64,000 nucleotides of DNA, from assembly GCA_018066245.1 (NCBI GenBank), contig JAGHRT010000010.1, positions 1-64,000 on the forward strand, read 5' to 3'. Each line of letters begins with the position of its first letter. Positions within the stretch are counted from its first letter, which is position 1. The position numbers and the translations under genes are program-made. This stretch comes from Candidatus Equimonas faecalis (GTDB lineage: Bacteria; Bacteroidota; Bacteroidia; Bacteroidales; Bacteroidaceae). Below are positions 8,532 through 18,254 of the stretch, piece after piece. The notes beneath the pieces were generated by a model. The model did no database searches. It saw only the letters and a list, made by a program, of their open reading frames with translations, and was not told the DNA's origin.

Positions 8532-9047
8532 TTAGAAGCGTCCGGGGCCGCCACGGAAGCCGCCCATCGGGCCGCCGGGGAAACCGCCACGGCGCATACG
8601 GTCGCCGTCCTGGCGGTCGCGCTGTCCCTGCCTACCCATGGCGGGACCCATGAACACGAGCATCATCTGCTTGGGGGTGAGGCGTGTGCGGAACTTTTCG
8701 TAATAGGCACGCTTGACGGCCACCTGCTGCTCCTCCATGCTGAACTGGTTGAGAATCATCTGCTGTGCCTCCACGTCGGAGTACTGCTTCATTTCCTTCA
8801 TGCCGTTCACCTCCTCAGGCTGGCTTTGGGGGCGGAGCGCATCGCGCAGGGCGTTGAGCGAATCCTGATACTCGATGTAGAGCGTCTTGAACCAGTCCTC
8901 ATCCTCGTCGGTGAGCTTCATGTTCTTCACGAGCTGGGCGGCACGCTTCTGCGTCCATTCGGCGCGGCGCTCTGCATAGTCTTCCTTCTGGGCGAAGGCG
9001 TTGCCGGCCAACAGCACGAGGGCCAGCATCATCAGTAGCTTTTTCAT
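8532..9047 (-). CDS. Secreted Spy/CpxP-like helical protein
   Basis: A 171-residue protein with a clear signal peptide (MKKLLMMLALVLLAGNAFAQ), then a charged all-helical region (EWTQKRAAQLVKNMKLTDED ... LTPKQMMLVFMGPAMG) like the LTxxQ-bearing Spy/CpxP stress chaperones and small Bacteroidetes DUF4890-type proteins. The tail is glycine- and arginine-rich (repeated GG and GR). Likely periplasmic, perhaps binding unfolded protein or metal. Family assignment is by character rather than strict motif. Confidence 0.65.
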   Translation of the reverse strand: MKKLLMMLALVLLAGNAFAQKEDYAERRAEWTQKRAAQLVKNMKLTDEDEDWFKTLYIEYQDSLNALRDALRPQSQPEEVNGMKEMKQYSDVEAQQMILNQFSMEEQQVAVKRAYYEKFRTRLTPKQMMLVFMGPAMGRQGQRDRQDGDRMRRGGFPGGPMGGFRGGPGRF

Positions 9048-9144
9048 TGCTTTTTAGGTGTTATGTGTTTGTTGTTTATACTGTTGGCAAGACTGGCCCT
9101 GACACTTCCTCTTATTTCCCGCAAGAGAGCAGGAACGGAGGGGA

Positions 9145-9260
9145 GGATAGTTTTTCGCGGTCTATAGGGGAGTTTTGCGTAGTCTATAGGATAGCTTTTC
9201 GCGGTCTATAGGAGAGTTTCCACTGCCGTACAGGATAGTTTTTCGCGGTTTATGGGGCAG
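9145..9260. repeat. CTATAGG-type module cluster between spy-like gene and cysD
   Basis: Five degenerate copies of a ~22-nt unit built on TCTATAGG followed by GATAGTTTTTCGCGG or similar. The 237-nt gap between the Spy-like gene and cysD holds little else. Confidence 0.8.
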
Positions 9261-9284
9261 GCCGTCCTTTCCGGGCGGAAGCAT

Positions 9285-10196
9285 TCAGAAGTAGCCTTCG
9301 CGCTTCTTCTGCTCCATTGAGCCTTCCTGGTCGAAGTCGATTACGCGCGTGGTTCGCTCACTCTGCGTGGCCGTCATCATCTCCTCCACAATCTTCTCAA
9401 TGGTGTCGGCCTCACTCTCAATGGCCCCGGTCAGCGGCCAGCAGCCCAAGGTGCGAAAACGCACCTTGCGCATTTCAATGCGGCTGCGATACTCTTCCGG
9501 CAGGCGGTCGTCGTCGGGCATAATCAGCTGGCCGTCGAGATTTATCACGGGCCGCTCCTTGGCAAAATAGAGGGGCACGATGGGTATCTTCTCAAGGCGT
9601 ATGTACTGCCACACGTCCAGTTCCGTCCAGTTGCTGAGCGGGAACACGCGAATCTCCTCGCCACGGTTCACGCGGGTATTATAGATATCCCAAAGCTCAG
9701 GGCGCTGGTTCTTGGGGTCCCACTGGTGCTGCGCATCGCGGAAGGAGAATATGCGCTCCTTGGCGCGGCTCTTCTCCTCGTCGCGGCGGGCTCCGCCAAA
9801 GGCGGCATCGAACTTATGCTTGGAGAGCGCGGCGAGCAGAGCCTTGGTCTTCATGAGGTCGGTGTGCACCTTCGATCCATGAGTGAAGGGTCCCACGCCA
9901 GCGCGGTAGGCCTCCTCGTTGCTCTCCACGATGAGCTGCCAACCATGCTCCCGCGCGTACCAATCGCGGAACTGAATCATCTCCTTGAACTTCCACTTGC
10001 TGTCGATGTGCATAAGGGGGAAAGGCACTTTCCCTGGGGCAAACGCCTTTTCGGCAAGGCGGAGCATCACGCTCGAATCCTTACCGATACTGTAGAGCAT
10101 GACAGGATTTTCGAATTCGGCGGCCACTTCGCGCATTATATATATGGACTCGGCTTCGAGTTCCTTCAGGTGGCTGAGGTTGTAGGCTTCTGACAT
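9285..10196 (-). CDS. cysD: Sulfate adenylyltransferase subunit 2
   Basis: The 303-residue ATP-pyrophosphatase-type subunit of ATP sulfurylase, which makes adenosine 5'-phosphosulfate from sulfate and ATP. The PP-loop is visible as [11 protein letters not shown] near residue 35-45, with [16 protein letters not shown] further on, both conserved in CysD. Length equals the family norm. It lies 51 nt downstream of cysNC on the same strand, so the CysD and CysN subunits should be co-expressed. No sulfate permease, APS/PAPS reductase or sulfite reductase lies nearby. Confidence 0.97.
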   Translation of the reverse strand: MSEAYNLSHLKELEAESIYIMREVAAEFENPVMLYSIGKDSSVMLRLAEKAFAPGKVPFPLMHIDSKWKFKEMIQFRDWYAREHGWQLIVESNEEAYRAGVGPFTHGSKVHTDLMKTKALLAALSKHKFDAAFGGARRDEEKSRAKERIFSFRDAQHQWDPKNQRPELWDIYNTRVNRGEEIRVFPLSNWTELDVWQYIRLEKIPIVPLYFAKERPVINLDGQLIMPDDDRLPEEYRSRIEMRKVRFRTLGCWPLTGAIESEADTIEKIVEEMMTATQSERTTRVIDFDQEGSMEQKKREGYF

Positions 10197-10214
10197 TGGG
10201 GGCTGGGTAGTCTG

Positions 10215-10250
10215 GATTTTCTAGATATTCTAGATTTTCTAGATATTCTA
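10215..10250. repeat. Two exact 18-bp tandem repeats between cysNC and cysD
   Basis: GATTTTCTAGATATTCTA occurs twice back to back. The second copy supplies the TAG stop codon of cysNC (minus strand). Confidence 0.85.
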
Positions 10251-12128
10251 GATTATATTAAGGATTTGGCTGACACATTCATCCACCGTAAGGCGGCTGG
10301 TGTCCAGCGTAAGGGCAGGATGTTCGGGTGCTTCAAAGGGTGCGCTCACTCCCGTGAACTCTTCCACCTCGCCGCGGCGGGCTCGGGCGTAGAGGCCCTT
10401 CACGTCGCGTTTCTCGCAGACTTCCAGCGGCGTGCTCACGTATATTTCCTTGAAGTCGGCGGGGCCTACAATCTGGCGGGCCATCTCGCGCAACTCGCGG
10501 GTGGGGCTGACAAACGAGCACAGGGTGATGATGCCCGTATCTACAAACAGGCGGCCCACCTCGGCGACGCGGCGGATGTTCTCGCGGCGGTCGTCGGAGC
10601 TGAAGCCCAGCCCCTTGTTGATGCCGGCACGCACGTTGTCGCCGTCCAGCAGGCGGCAGAGGCGGCCCCGCCGATGGAGTTCACGCTCCACGGCCAGAGC
10701 GACGGTACTCTTGCCGGCCCCGCTCAGTCCCGTAAGCCACAGGAGCTGGCCGCGCTGGCCGAGGAGTTCCTCGTGGGCGGCGCGTGGGAGCATTTCGGTG
10801 AGGGGGTAGATGTCGCCAAGCGCGGCGGCATCGTCGGCGAGGGCTTCGCGTATCATGCCCACGGCTGCTGTATTGTTCGTCAGGGGGTCGATGAGCACGA
10901 AGGAGCCTGTGGGCTTGTTGTCCTGGTAGGCGTCGAAGATAAGGGGCTTCTGCGTGGCGAAGCGCACGCGCCCTATCTCGTTGAGCAGGAGGCGGTCGGC
11001 CGGGTGGTGCGCCATGGTGTTCACGTCCACGCGATAGTCGATGCCGTCAATGTGGCAGCGCGTGGTGCAGGTGGCCTGCTTGATATAGTAGTCCTTGGAG
11101 GCATCCATAGCCTCCTCGTCCATCCACACAAGGGTGGCCTCGAACTTGCGGCTCTGCCGGGGCTGGGTGCCATCGGCCTTCACGATCATCTCGCCGCGCG
11201 AGATGTCGATTTCATCTTCCAACTGGAGCGTAACGCTCTGCGGCGGGAAGGCATAATCCAAGGTCCCGTCGTAGGTAACGATGGACTTGATGCGGCTCTC
11301 CTTGCCGGAGGGCAGGGCTCTCACCCTGTCGCCACGGCGTATTATGCCGCTGGCCACTTTTCCGCAGAAGCCCCGGAAGTCGAGGTTGGGGCGGAGCACA
11401 TACTGCACGGGGAAGCGGAAGTCGGTGAGGTTGTGGTCGTGGCCCGTTTCCACCGTTTCGAGGTACTGGAGCATGGTGGGGCCGTCGTACCAGGGGGTAT
11501 GGGCGGAGTGCTCCACCACGTTGTCGCCGTGCTTGGCCGAGAGGGGTATGCACCTCACGTCGGGGATGCCGAGGGGCTGGACGAAGGCTTTGTAGTCGGC
11601 CACGATGCTGTCGAAGGTGGCCTTGGAGAAATCCACGAGGTCCATCTTGTTGACGGCCAGTACGACATGTTTGATGCCGAGCAGGCTGACGAGGAAGGAG
11701 TGGCGGCGTGTCTGCGTGATTACGCCGGTGCGTGCATCCACGAGTATGACGGCGAGATTGGCGGTGGAGCCTCCCGTTATCATGTTGCGGGTGTACTGTT
11801 CATGCCCGGGGGTGTCGGCGATGATGAACTTGCGGCGGTTGGTACTGAAGTAGCGGTAGGCCACATCGATGGTGATGCCCTGTTCACGCTCTGCCTTGAG
11901 GCCGTCGAGAAGCAGGGCGTAGTCTATTTCGCCCGCACCGGCATTGCCCACCCGCGCACTGTCGCGCTGAAGGGCCGATAGCTGGTCTTCGTAGAGTTTC
12001 TTGGAATCGAAGAGGAGGCGTCCTATGAGCGTGGACTTGCCGTCGTCCACGCTGCCTGCGGTAAGGAATCGGAGCAAGTCCTTACGTTCGTCTTGGTCGA
12101 GGTATTCGGATATGTTTGTCGTAGCCAT
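10248..12128 (-). CDS. cysNC: Bifunctional sulfate adenylyltransferase subunit 1 / APS kinase
   Basis: A 626-residue fusion. The N-terminal ~440 residues are the CysN GTPase ([35 protein letters not shown]), which drives APS formation with CysD. The C-terminal ~190 residues are an APS kinase ([17 protein letters not shown]) that phosphorylates APS to PAPS. A longer reading frame extends upstream to 12269, but the start at 12128 ([10 protein letters not shown]) is preferred: a complete promoter lies at 12151-12183, inside the longer version, and the first 47 residues of that version look non-coding. Transcription runs cysNC then cysD. Confidence 0.95.
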   Translation of the reverse strand: MATTNISEYLDQDERKDLLRFLTAGSVDDGKSTLIGRLLFDSKKLYEDQLSALQRDSARVGNAGAGEIDYALLLDGLKAEREQGITIDVAYRYFSTNRRKFIIADTPGHEQYTRNMITGGSTANLAVILVDARTGVITQTRRHSFLVSLLGIKHVVLAVNKMDLVDFSKATFDSIVADYKAFVQPLGIPDVRCIPLSAKHGDNVVEHSAHTPWYDGPTMLQYLETVETGHDHNLTDFRFPVQYVLRPNLDFRGFCGKVASGIIRRGDRVRALPSGKESRIKSIVTYDGTLDYAFPPQSVTLQLEDEIDISRGEMIVKADGTQPRQSRKFEATLVWMDEEAMDASKDYYIKQATCTTRCHIDGIDYRVDVNTMAHHPADRLLLNEIGRVRFATQKPLIFDAYQDNKPTGSFVLIDPLTNNTAAVGMIREALADDAAALGDIYPLTEMLPRAAHEELLGQRGQLLWLTGLSGAGKSTVALAVERELHRRGRLCRLLDGDNVRAGINKGLGFSSDDRRENIRRVAEVGRLFVDTGIITLCSFVSPTRELREMARQIVGPADFKEIYVSTPLEVCEKRDVKGLYARARRGEVEEFTGVSAPFEAPEHPALTLDTSRLTVDECVSQILNII

Positions 12129-12143
12129 AGTTGGTTTCGTACA

Positions 12144-12258
12144 TTCTGCTGCAAAGTTACGAATAAGCGAGGGAAATCCCAAATTTCTTTGAGGATTTCC
12201 GAGCGCAAGTAACTTGGGGCGCAGCACAGCGAAGCCCTGAGTTACGAATAAGCGGGGG
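12144..12258. repeat. Promoter-bearing repeat (copy A) upstream of cysNC
   Basis: Read on the minus strand, this segment shares an ordered series of blocks with 49865-50022 upstream of ssrA: GCTTATTCG, AACT(C)nGGGCTTCG, GCCCCAAG, GCTCGGAAA, an AAATTTGGGA-like block, then CTCGCTTATTCGTA with TTTGCAGC. It contains the full cysNC promoter. Confidence 0.65.
12151..12183 (-). promoter_or_regulatory. cysNC promoter
   Basis: On the minus strand TTTG (12180-12183), a 20-nt spacer, then TAACTTTGC (12151-12159): a perfect Bacteroidetes sigma-ABfr-type promoter. The predicted transcript begins about 15-20 nt before the ATG at 12128. Confidence 0.75.
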
Positions 12259-12289
12259 AAAAGCTGCACAAGTGCGCCGATAGCCTTTC

Positions 12290-12367
12290 TTAGTCCGCCG
12301 ATAGGAAAAACAAGTCCGCCGACAGGAAAAACTATCGGCGGACTAATTTTTGCTACCCTATAGGGCA
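12290..12367. repeat. Mixed module cluster between cysNC and lpd
   Basis: Three TCCGCCGA modules, two direct and one inverted (TATCGGCGGACTA), followed by a CCCTATAGGG palindrome. The inverted pair can fold into a hairpin ending in ATTTTT and could act as a terminator. Confidence 0.85.
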
Positions 12368-12386
12368 GCCTGGCGGCACGCGGCGC

Positions 12387-13742
12387 TTAGGAACGCGCGG
12401 CGGCGAGGATGATTTCGCTGAGGGAGGGATGGGCGTGAACCATCTGCCGAAGCCCGTCCACGGCGGTGCCGGCCTGCATGGCGAGGGCAAGCTCGTGGAT
12501 CATGTCGGCGGCATGGGCTCCAAGGATGTGGGCTCCGAGGATGCGGCCTCCGTCGGGCGTGGCGAGTATCTTCACCAGGCCGTCGTCGGCCTCCATGCTG
12601 AGGGCGCGGCCGTTGGCGCGATAGAACGACTTCAGGGCGCGATACTCCTGTCCCTGGGCTTCAAGCTGCTCCTCGGTCTGCCCCACCATGGCGCACTCGG
12701 GCGTGGTGAACACGGCAGCGGGGATGATGTCCAGACGCACGGCGGAGGGTTCGCCACAGATGTGGGCCAACGCCTTGTAGCCTTGGAACGTGGCGGCATG
12801 GGCCAACTGGCAGAGGCCGTTTACGTCGCCCACGGCGTAGATGCCGGGCACGGAGGTCTGCATGTCGGCATCTACCTTGATGCCGCGCGGCGTGAAGTCG
12901 ATGCCGGCGGCGGCCAGATTGAGGCTGTCCACGTTGGCGGCACGCCCCACGGCCATGAGCACGAGGTCGGCCTGCACTTCCTTCACCTTGTCCTTCTGGG
13001 AATAAACCACGGTGGCGGAGCCGTCGGCTTCGTCGCGCACCTCGGTCACGGCGGCACCGACCTCGAAGCCGATGCCCCGCTTCTTGAGCGAAGTGCGCAG
13101 GCGCTTGGCAATGTCGCGGTCGAACTGCGGCAGAATTTCCTTGCAGTACTCCACCACGGTTACCTCGGAGCCGAAGCTGCGGTATATGCTGGCAAATTCC
13201 AGCCCGATTACGCCGCCGCCTATCACGGCAAGGCGGCGCGGCACCTCGGTGAGTTCCAGCATCTCGCGGCTGGTTACGACACGCTGGCCGTGGGCTCCTG
13301 CGATGGGAAGGTACTTCGTTACGCTGCCCGTGGCGATGACCACGGCGGGAGCGGTATAGGCCGTATCATCCACCAGTACGGTGTGCGGATCGCCCTCCTT
13401 GAAACGGGCCTCGCCCTGCACCACGGTGATGCCGGGCGTCTGCATGAGCGCGGCTATTCCTGCGCGGAGCTTCTCCACTACGCCGTCCTTGCGGGCCATG
13501 GCGGCGGTAAGGCTGAACTTCACCTCGCCCGTCTCCACGCCCAGCGCACCGGCGGCGCGGACTTCGTCCAGAACTTCGGCGGAGTGGCACAGGCACTTGG
13601 TGGGGATGCAGCCCTCGTTGAGGCAAGTGCCCCCGAAGTGGCTGCGCTCCACCACGGCCACGCTGCGCCCTTTATGCGCGGCCTCAACGGCTAACTCATA
13701 GCCGCCGGGGCCCGCACCTATTATAATAATATCTACCTGCAT
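12387..13742 (-). CDS. lpd: Dihydrolipoyl dehydrogenase (glycine cleavage L-protein)
   Basis: A 451-residue FAD-dependent disulfide oxidoreductase. It has the N-terminal FAD loop IIGAGPGGYE, the redox-active pair in GGTCLNEGCIPTKC (cysteines near 40 and 45), the NAD loop VIGGGVIGLEFASIY, and the C-terminal HAHPSLSEI that places the catalytic His-Glu at the partner active site. It reoxidises dihydrolipoyl-GcvH with NAD+. It starts 6 nt after gcvPB as the last gene of the gcv operon, so glycine cleavage is its main partner here. It may also serve 2-oxoacid dehydrogenases elsewhere. Confidence 0.95.
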   Translation of the reverse strand: MQVDIIIIGAGPGGYELAVEAAHKGRSVAVVERSHFGGTCLNEGCIPTKCLCHSAEVLDEVRAAGALGVETGEVKFSLTAAMARKDGVVEKLRAGIAALMQTPGITVVQGEARFKEGDPHTVLVDDTAYTAPAVVIATGSVTKYLPIAGAHGQRVVTSREMLELTEVPRRLAVIGGGVIGLEFASIYRSFGSEVTVVEYCKEILPQFDRDIAKRLRTSLKKRGIGFEVGAAVTEVRDEADGSATVVYSQKDKVKEVQADLVLMAVGRAANVDSLNLAAAGIDFTPRGIKVDADMQTSVPGIYAVGDVNGLCQLAHAATFQGYKALAHICGEPSAVRLDIIPAAVFTTPECAMVGQTEEQLEAQGQEYRALKSFYRANGRALSMEADDGLVKILATPDGGRILGAHILGAHAADMIHELALAMQAGTAVDGLRQMVHAHPSLSEIILAAARS

Positions 13743-13748
13743 GGGGCG

Positions 13749-15230
13749 TTACGACTGAAAGGCTTTGAAAGTAAAGTGGGGCTCCTTCACGGCCTTCACG
13801 TCGTCGAGGCGGCGCACGGGAGTGGTATGGGGAGCCGTGCGAACCATCTCGCGCTCGTCGCGGGCCTCTACGGCAATCTTCTGCATCACGCCGATGAACT
13901 CATCCAGCGTGTCCTTGCTCTCCGTTTCCGTAGGCTCAATCATCAGGGCCTCATGGAAGAGGAGCGGGAAGTAGATGGTGGGGGCATGGAAGCCGTAGTC
14001 AAGCAGGCGCTTGGCCACGTCGAGTGTGGTCACGTGGCCGTCGTCGTGATGGTCGCCGCCGTATTCGGCACGCAGGCCGTCGAACACGAACTCGTGCTTG
14101 CAAAGGCCGTCAATCGGAAGCTGGTAGTAGTCCTTCAGACGCTCCTTAATGTAGTTGGCATTCAGCACGGAGAGCTTGCCGGCCATGGGTATGTTCTCCT
14201 TGCCCAAGGAGAGCAGGTAGCAGTAGGCACGGGTGATGACGGCAAAGTTGCTGAGGTGATAGCTGATGCTGCCGAGGGACTCCTTGCCGTAGTCGAGGCC
14301 ATAGCCATACTCCGACTTGATCACGCGGGGGCTGGGCAGGAAATCCTCAAGCCCCTTGCGCACGCCCACAGGGCCGCTGCCGGGACCACCGCCGCCGTGA
14401 GGCGTTGAGAAGGTCTTATGGAGATTGATGTGCATCACGTCGAAGCCCATGTCGCCCGGGCGGCAAACGCCCAGCATCGGGTTGAGGTTGGCTCCGTCGT
14501 AGTACATAAGTGCGCCGCACTCATGGACAAGGCGTGCTATCTCGGGGATGCGACGCTCGAAAATGCCGAGAGTGTTGGGATTCGTCATCATCATGGCGGC
14601 TACGTCGGGGCCAAGGTGCGTCTTCAGGTCGTCCACATCGACGGTGCCGTCGGGAAGCGACTTCACCTGTACCACCTGGAGACCGCACACGGCGGCAGAA
14701 GCGGGATTAGTGCCGTGGGCCGAGTCGGGCACCAGCACCTTGACGCGTGCGCCGTCGCCGTTGTGCTCATGGTAGCGGCGGATAACCATCAGGCCCGTAA
14801 GCTCGCCGTGGGCTCCCGCATAGGGGTTGAGCGTGAACTCGCTCATGCCGGCAATCTCGGAGAGCATCTGCTGCGTCTGATAGTATATGCCAAGGCAACC
14901 TTGTGCGGCATCTACGGGCGTCTGGGGGTGGATATTGAGCTCGGGGAGCTGGGCCAGTTCCTCGTTGATTTTAGGATTGTACTTCATGGTGCATGAACCA
15001 AGAGGATAGAACCCCGTATCTACGCCAAAGTTGTTGTTGGACATGTTGGTGTAGTGGCGGACCACCGTGAGCTCGTCGGTCTCAGGAAGAAGGGTACCGC
15101 TCTGGCGCTTCTGCTCCTCGGGGAGCTGCATGGCACATTCGGCGGGATAGTTATTCTCGGGCAGGGAATAGCCTACGCGACCCTGACGAGAGTGCTCAAA
15201 GATGAGCTTACCGTAATACTTGTTATTCAT
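13749..15230 (-). CDS. gcvPB: Glycine dehydrogenase (decarboxylating) subunit 2
   Basis: The C-terminal half of P-protein as a separate subunit of 493 residues. It carries the PLP-binding lysine in HINLHKTFSTPHGGGGPG (about residue 270) and the SDGNTGGxx-like SxAHGTNPASA loop. With GcvPA it decarboxylates glycine and passes the aminomethyl group to lipoyl-GcvH. The frame is open further upstream to 15275, but the start at 15230 (MNNKYYGKLIFEHS) follows the gcvPA stop by 14 nt and matches the family N-terminus. Part of the operon gcvT-gcvH-gcvPA-gcvPB-lpd. Confidence 0.95.
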   Translation of the reverse strand: MNNKYYGKLIFEHSRQGRVGYSLPENNYPAECAMQLPEEQKRQSGTLLPETDELTVVRHYTNMSNNNFGVDTGFYPLGSCTMKYNPKINEELAQLPELNIHPQTPVDAAQGCLGIYYQTQQMLSEIAGMSEFTLNPYAGAHGELTGLMVIRRYHEHNGDGARVKVLVPDSAHGTNPASAAVCGLQVVQVKSLPDGTVDVDDLKTHLGPDVAAMMMTNPNTLGIFERRIPEIARLVHECGALMYYDGANLNPMLGVCRPGDMGFDVMHINLHKTFSTPHGGGGPGSGPVGVRKGLEDFLPSPRVIKSEYGYGLDYGKESLGSISYHLSNFAVITRAYCYLLSLGKENIPMAGKLSVLNANYIKERLKDYYQLPIDGLCKHEFVFDGLRAEYGGDHHDDGHVTTLDVAKRLLDYGFHAPTIYFPLLFHEALMIEPTETESKDTLDEFIGVMQKIAVEARDEREMVRTAPHTTPVRRLDDVKAVKEPHFTFKAFQS

Positions 15231-15244
15231 ATTCGTGTCAGGGA

Positions 15245-16696
15245 TTAGGCGTTTTCGCAGGAGCATCCGGCACACTTGCCGTGAGCCTCTTCTGTCATAG
15301 TTTCAATTTCCTTATTGTATTCGTCGAGGTCGGCCTGCGTCATGGGGAAGAACAGGCGCTCCTCGGGCCACTCGGCCACGAGTTCGAGATAGCGGTCAAG
15401 GTCTTCGCGGGTGTATTTCTCCGTTACGGCAATCGTTACCTGGTCGGCTGCCACGGCCACGCCGGCCAGTATGCCGTGCTGGAGCATGTAGTCGATGAAG
15501 AGGGGGGCAAGCACGCCGTCCTTCAGGCGGAGCGTGAACTCGTTGGTATAGAGCTGGCCCGGATAGGCCTCCTCGAAGATATTGGTCTTAATGAGCGCAT
15601 CGTGCAGATAGTGGGCTCCTGCGTAGCTCAGCTGGCCGGCTTCGCGCAAGCCCTTTTCTCCCATCAACGAGAGGTAGGCTGCTACGTAGAGGCACATGAA
15701 TCCTTGCGCGGTGCATATATTGGAAGTGGCCTTCTCGCGGCGGATGTGCTGCTCGCGGGCTTGCAAGGTGAGCACGAAGGCACGCTGGCCGTTCACGTCG
15801 GTAGTGGCACCGACGAGGCGTCCCGGCATTCTGCGCACGAGGGCTTCCTTCACGCAGAGGTAGCCTATGTAGGGTCCGCCGTAGCCTACCGGTATGCCGA
15901 GGCTCTGGGCATCGCCGCAGGCAATGTCGGCTCCCCACTCGCCGGGAGTGCGTAGGATGGCGAGGTCGGCGGCTACGCTGTTGATGGCCAGCAGGGCTTT
16001 GTGGGCGTGGCACGCATCGGCCAGGCCGGAGAAGTCCTCGATGAGGCCGTAGCGGTTGTGCTGGCAGCAGATGAGGCCGGCCACGTCGTCGGCCTCAAGC
16101 AGGGCTATGGCGGCCTGCTTGTCCATCACGCCGTCCTTCTCGGGGACGCGTATGAGTTCCACGCCGTGGTAGTGGGCGTAGGTGGCGACTACGTCGAGCA
16201 CCTGGGGGAGGAAGGTGGCGGAGATAAGCACCTTGTTGCGCTTCTTGGCGTTGGCCACGCACATCATCATAGCTTCGGCGGTGGCGGTGGAGCCGTCGTA
16301 CATGGAGGCGTTGGAGATGTCCATACCGGTCAGGTCGGCCATCATCGTCTGGTACTCGAAAATGTATTGCAGGGTGCCTTGGCTGATTTCTGCCTGATAG
16401 GGGGTGTAGCTGGTGCTGAACTCTGAGCGCGAGGCGATGTAGGGGACGACGGAGGGCTGGTAGTGGTCGTAGGCGCCGTTGCCGGCGTAGCAGGCCTCCA
16501 CGGGCTGGTTGTCGGCGGCAAGGCTGCGCACGGCGTTCCTAACCTCGACTTCGCTCATCGCGCTGGGGATGTTGAGCGCACCCTGGTACTTGAGCTCTTC
16601 AGGAACCTCGGCGTAGAGTTCCTCCAAAGAGCCCACGCCGATGACATCCAGCATCTGGCGGACATCATCGGCGGTGTGGGGAAAGTATTTGAACAT
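15245..16696 (-). CDS. gcvPA: Glycine dehydrogenase (decarboxylating) subunit 1
   Basis: The N-terminal half of P-protein as a separate subunit (483 residues), starting MFKYFPHTADDVRQML as in other GcvPA proteins. Conserved YTPYQAEISQGTLQ and NASMYDGSTATAEA are present. Residue 1 is placed at 16696 because the six codons upstream in the open frame belong to the gcvH-gcvPA gap. Unusually, the protein is about 40 residues longer than typical GcvPA and ends in a cysteine-rich tail, HGKCAGCSCENA, which could bind metal. It pairs with GcvPB encoded next. Confidence 0.95.
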   Translation of the reverse strand: MFKYFPHTADDVRQMLDVIGVGSLEELYAEVPEELKYQGALNIPSAMSEVEVRNAVRSLAADNQPVEACYAGNGAYDHYQPSVVPYIASRSEFSTSYTPYQAEISQGTLQYIFEYQTMMADLTGMDISNASMYDGSTATAEAMMMCVANAKKRNKVLISATFLPQVLDVVATYAHYHGVELIRVPEKDGVMDKQAAIALLEADDVAGLICCQHNRYGLIEDFSGLADACHAHKALLAINSVAADLAILRTPGEWGADIACGDAQSLGIPVGYGGPYIGYLCVKEALVRRMPGRLVGATTDVNGQRAFVLTLQAREQHIRREKATSNICTAQGFMCLYVAAYLSLMGEKGLREAGQLSYAGAHYLHDALIKTNIFEEAYPGQLYTNEFTLRLKDGVLAPLFIDYMLQHGILAGVAVAADQVTIAVTEKYTREDLDRYLELVAEWPEERLFFPMTQADLDEYNKEIETMTEEAHGKCAGCSCENA

Positions 16697-16704
16697 ATCA
16701 GTCT

Positions 16705-17082
16705 TTACTTGCAAATGGCTTCGTAGGCGGCAGCGTCCATCAGGTTTTCGACTTCGGCGGGATCGCTGAGCTTCACCTTCATTATCCAGTTCTCAAAAGC
16801 GTCCTGATTGACCAACTCGGGCTCGTCTTCGAGGGCTTCGTTGATTTCTACCACGGTGCCGCTGACGGGGCTGATGAGGTCGCTGGCGGCCTTCACGCTC
16901 TCCACGGCTCCGAACACTTCGCCTGCGGCTACGTCGTCGTCCACCTCGGGCATATCTACATAAACTACGTTGCCGAGCTGGTTCTGTGCATAGTCGGTGA
17001 TGCCGACGTAACCATACTCGCCGTCCACGCGGACGTACTCATGACTCTCTGCATAGTAGAGTCCTTCAATTACTTTTGCCAT
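16705..17082 (-). CDS. gcvH: Glycine cleavage system H protein
   Basis: A 125-residue lipoyl carrier. The lipoylated lysine lies in GAVESVKAASDLISPVSG, the family signature. It shuttles the aminomethyl group from P- to T-protein and is reoxidised by Lpd. The open frame extends further upstream, but MAKVIEGLYYAESHEYV at 17082 is the family start and sits 25 nt after the gcvT stop. Lipoylation could be done by the ligase encoded just upstream of the operon. Confidence 0.97.
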   Translation of the reverse strand: MAKVIEGLYYAESHEYVRVDGEYGYVGITDYAQNQLGNVVYVDMPEVDDDVAAGEVFGAVESVKAASDLISPVSGTVVEINEALEDEPELVNQDAFENWIMKVKLSDPAEVENLMDAAAYEAICK

Positions 17083-17107
17083 AATGTTATTGGGGGTTTG
17101 GTTTGTA

Positions 17108-18196
17108 TTATTTCTTATAGGACTTTTGATAGAAGCGCTTCTTGGTGACGATGCCGTTGTGGAGCTTGCGGTGGATGCGCACCTGGACGGGCGTGTCCAG
17201 CTTGGCGTAGGCAATGTCCACGAGGGCCATGCACACGCTCTTGCCGGTCATGATGCTGTTGTAGCCGGTGGTAACGTGTCCTACTACTTCGTCGCCCACT
17301 ACGACTTCGTAGCCGTGGCGCGGAATGGCTTTGCCTTCGAGTTCGATGCCGACGATCTTGCGCGTCAGGCCTTCTGCCTTTTGCCTGGCCACGGCTTCTT
17401 TTCCGACGAACTCGGCTTTGTCGAGCTTGCAGAACATTCCGAGGCCGGCCTCCAGGGGTGAGAGGTCGTCGGTCAGCTCATCGCCGTAGAGGGGCAGGCC
17501 CACTTCGAAGCGGAGGGTGTCGCGGCAGCCGAGGCCGCAGGGCTTTACTTCGCCGGAGGCGAGGAGTTTGTCCCAGGCCTGCTGTATGTAGGCGTGGGAG
17601 CCGTAGATTTCAAAGCCGTCCTCGCCTGTGTAGCCGGTGCGGCTGATGATGATGACTTCGCCTCCTACTTCTATTTTCTTGAAGGTGTAGAAGGTCAGTT
17701 CCTTGCACGCGAGGCCGAGTACGCTCTCTACGATGCGCTCGGTGTCGGGGCCTTGCACGGCCACCTGGCCGTAGTATTCGCTCTGGTTTTCGGCCTTGAC
17801 GTCGTACTTCTCGGCTTCGGAGCTGATCCAGGCGTAGTCTTTGTCGATGTTGGCGGCGTTGATGACGAGGAAGTAGCGGTCGGCGGCTTCCTTATATACG
17901 AGGAGGTCGTCGATGGTGCCGCCTGTTTCGTGGAGCATCATACCGTAGAGGATTTGGCCGGGCTGGATAGTGGTTACGTCGTTGGTGAAGATGTGCTGCA
18001 CGAAGCGCTCGGCTTCTGCGCCCGTAACGAGGACTTCGCCCATGTGGCTGACGTCGAACACGCCGCAAGCCTTGCGCACGGCGAGGTGCTCATCTGTGAT
18101 GTCGGTGTACTGGATGGGCATTTCAAAGCCTCCGAAGGACACCATTTTGGCACCGAGGCCGATGTGTTTGTCGTAAAGACAGGTTCTTTTGTCCAT
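17108..18196 (-). CDS. gcvT: Aminomethyltransferase (glycine cleavage T protein)
   Basis: A 362-residue tetrahydrofolate-dependent enzyme that releases ammonia from the aminomethyl-H-protein and forms 5,10-methylene-THF. GAKMVSFGGFEMPIQY, DVSHMGEV, and ISRTGYTGEDGFEIY are typical GcvT motifs. The start at 18196 (MDKRTCLYDKHI) was chosen over the open upstream frame by family fit. It is the first gene of the gcv operon. No glycine riboswitch could be recognised in the 284-nt gap upstream. Confidence 0.97.
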   Translation of the reverse strand: MDKRTCLYDKHIGLGAKMVSFGGFEMPIQYTDITDEHLAVRKACGVFDVSHMGEVLVTGAEAERFVQHIFTNDVTTIQPGQILYGMMLHETGGTIDDLLVYKEAADRYFLVINAANIDKDYAWISSEAEKYDVKAENQSEYYGQVAVQGPDTERIVESVLGLACKELTFYTFKKIEVGGEVIIISRTGYTGEDGFEIYGSHAYIQQAWDKLLASGEVKPCGLGCRDTLRFEVGLPLYGDELTDDLSPLEAGLGMFCKLDKAEFVGKEAVARQKAEGLTRKIVGIELEGKAIPRHGYEVVVGDEVVGHVTTGYNSIMTGKSVCMALVDIAYAKLDTPVQVRIHRKLHNGIVTKKRFYQKSYKK

Positions 18197-18254
18197 AGGA
18201 TATTGTTGTTTATTGGGTAAAAGGCGTGTATGTGCCGTGTGTGGCAATTCTGCG

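Noticed and set aside
9145-9260. CRISPR-like array
   Set aside because: Units are degenerate, spacing is short and not spacer-like, and no cas genes are present.
10266-11981. 571-codon open frame opposite cysNC
   Set aside because: Antisense shadow of an unmistakable CysN/CysC protein; His/Gly/Ala/Val-rich without motifs.
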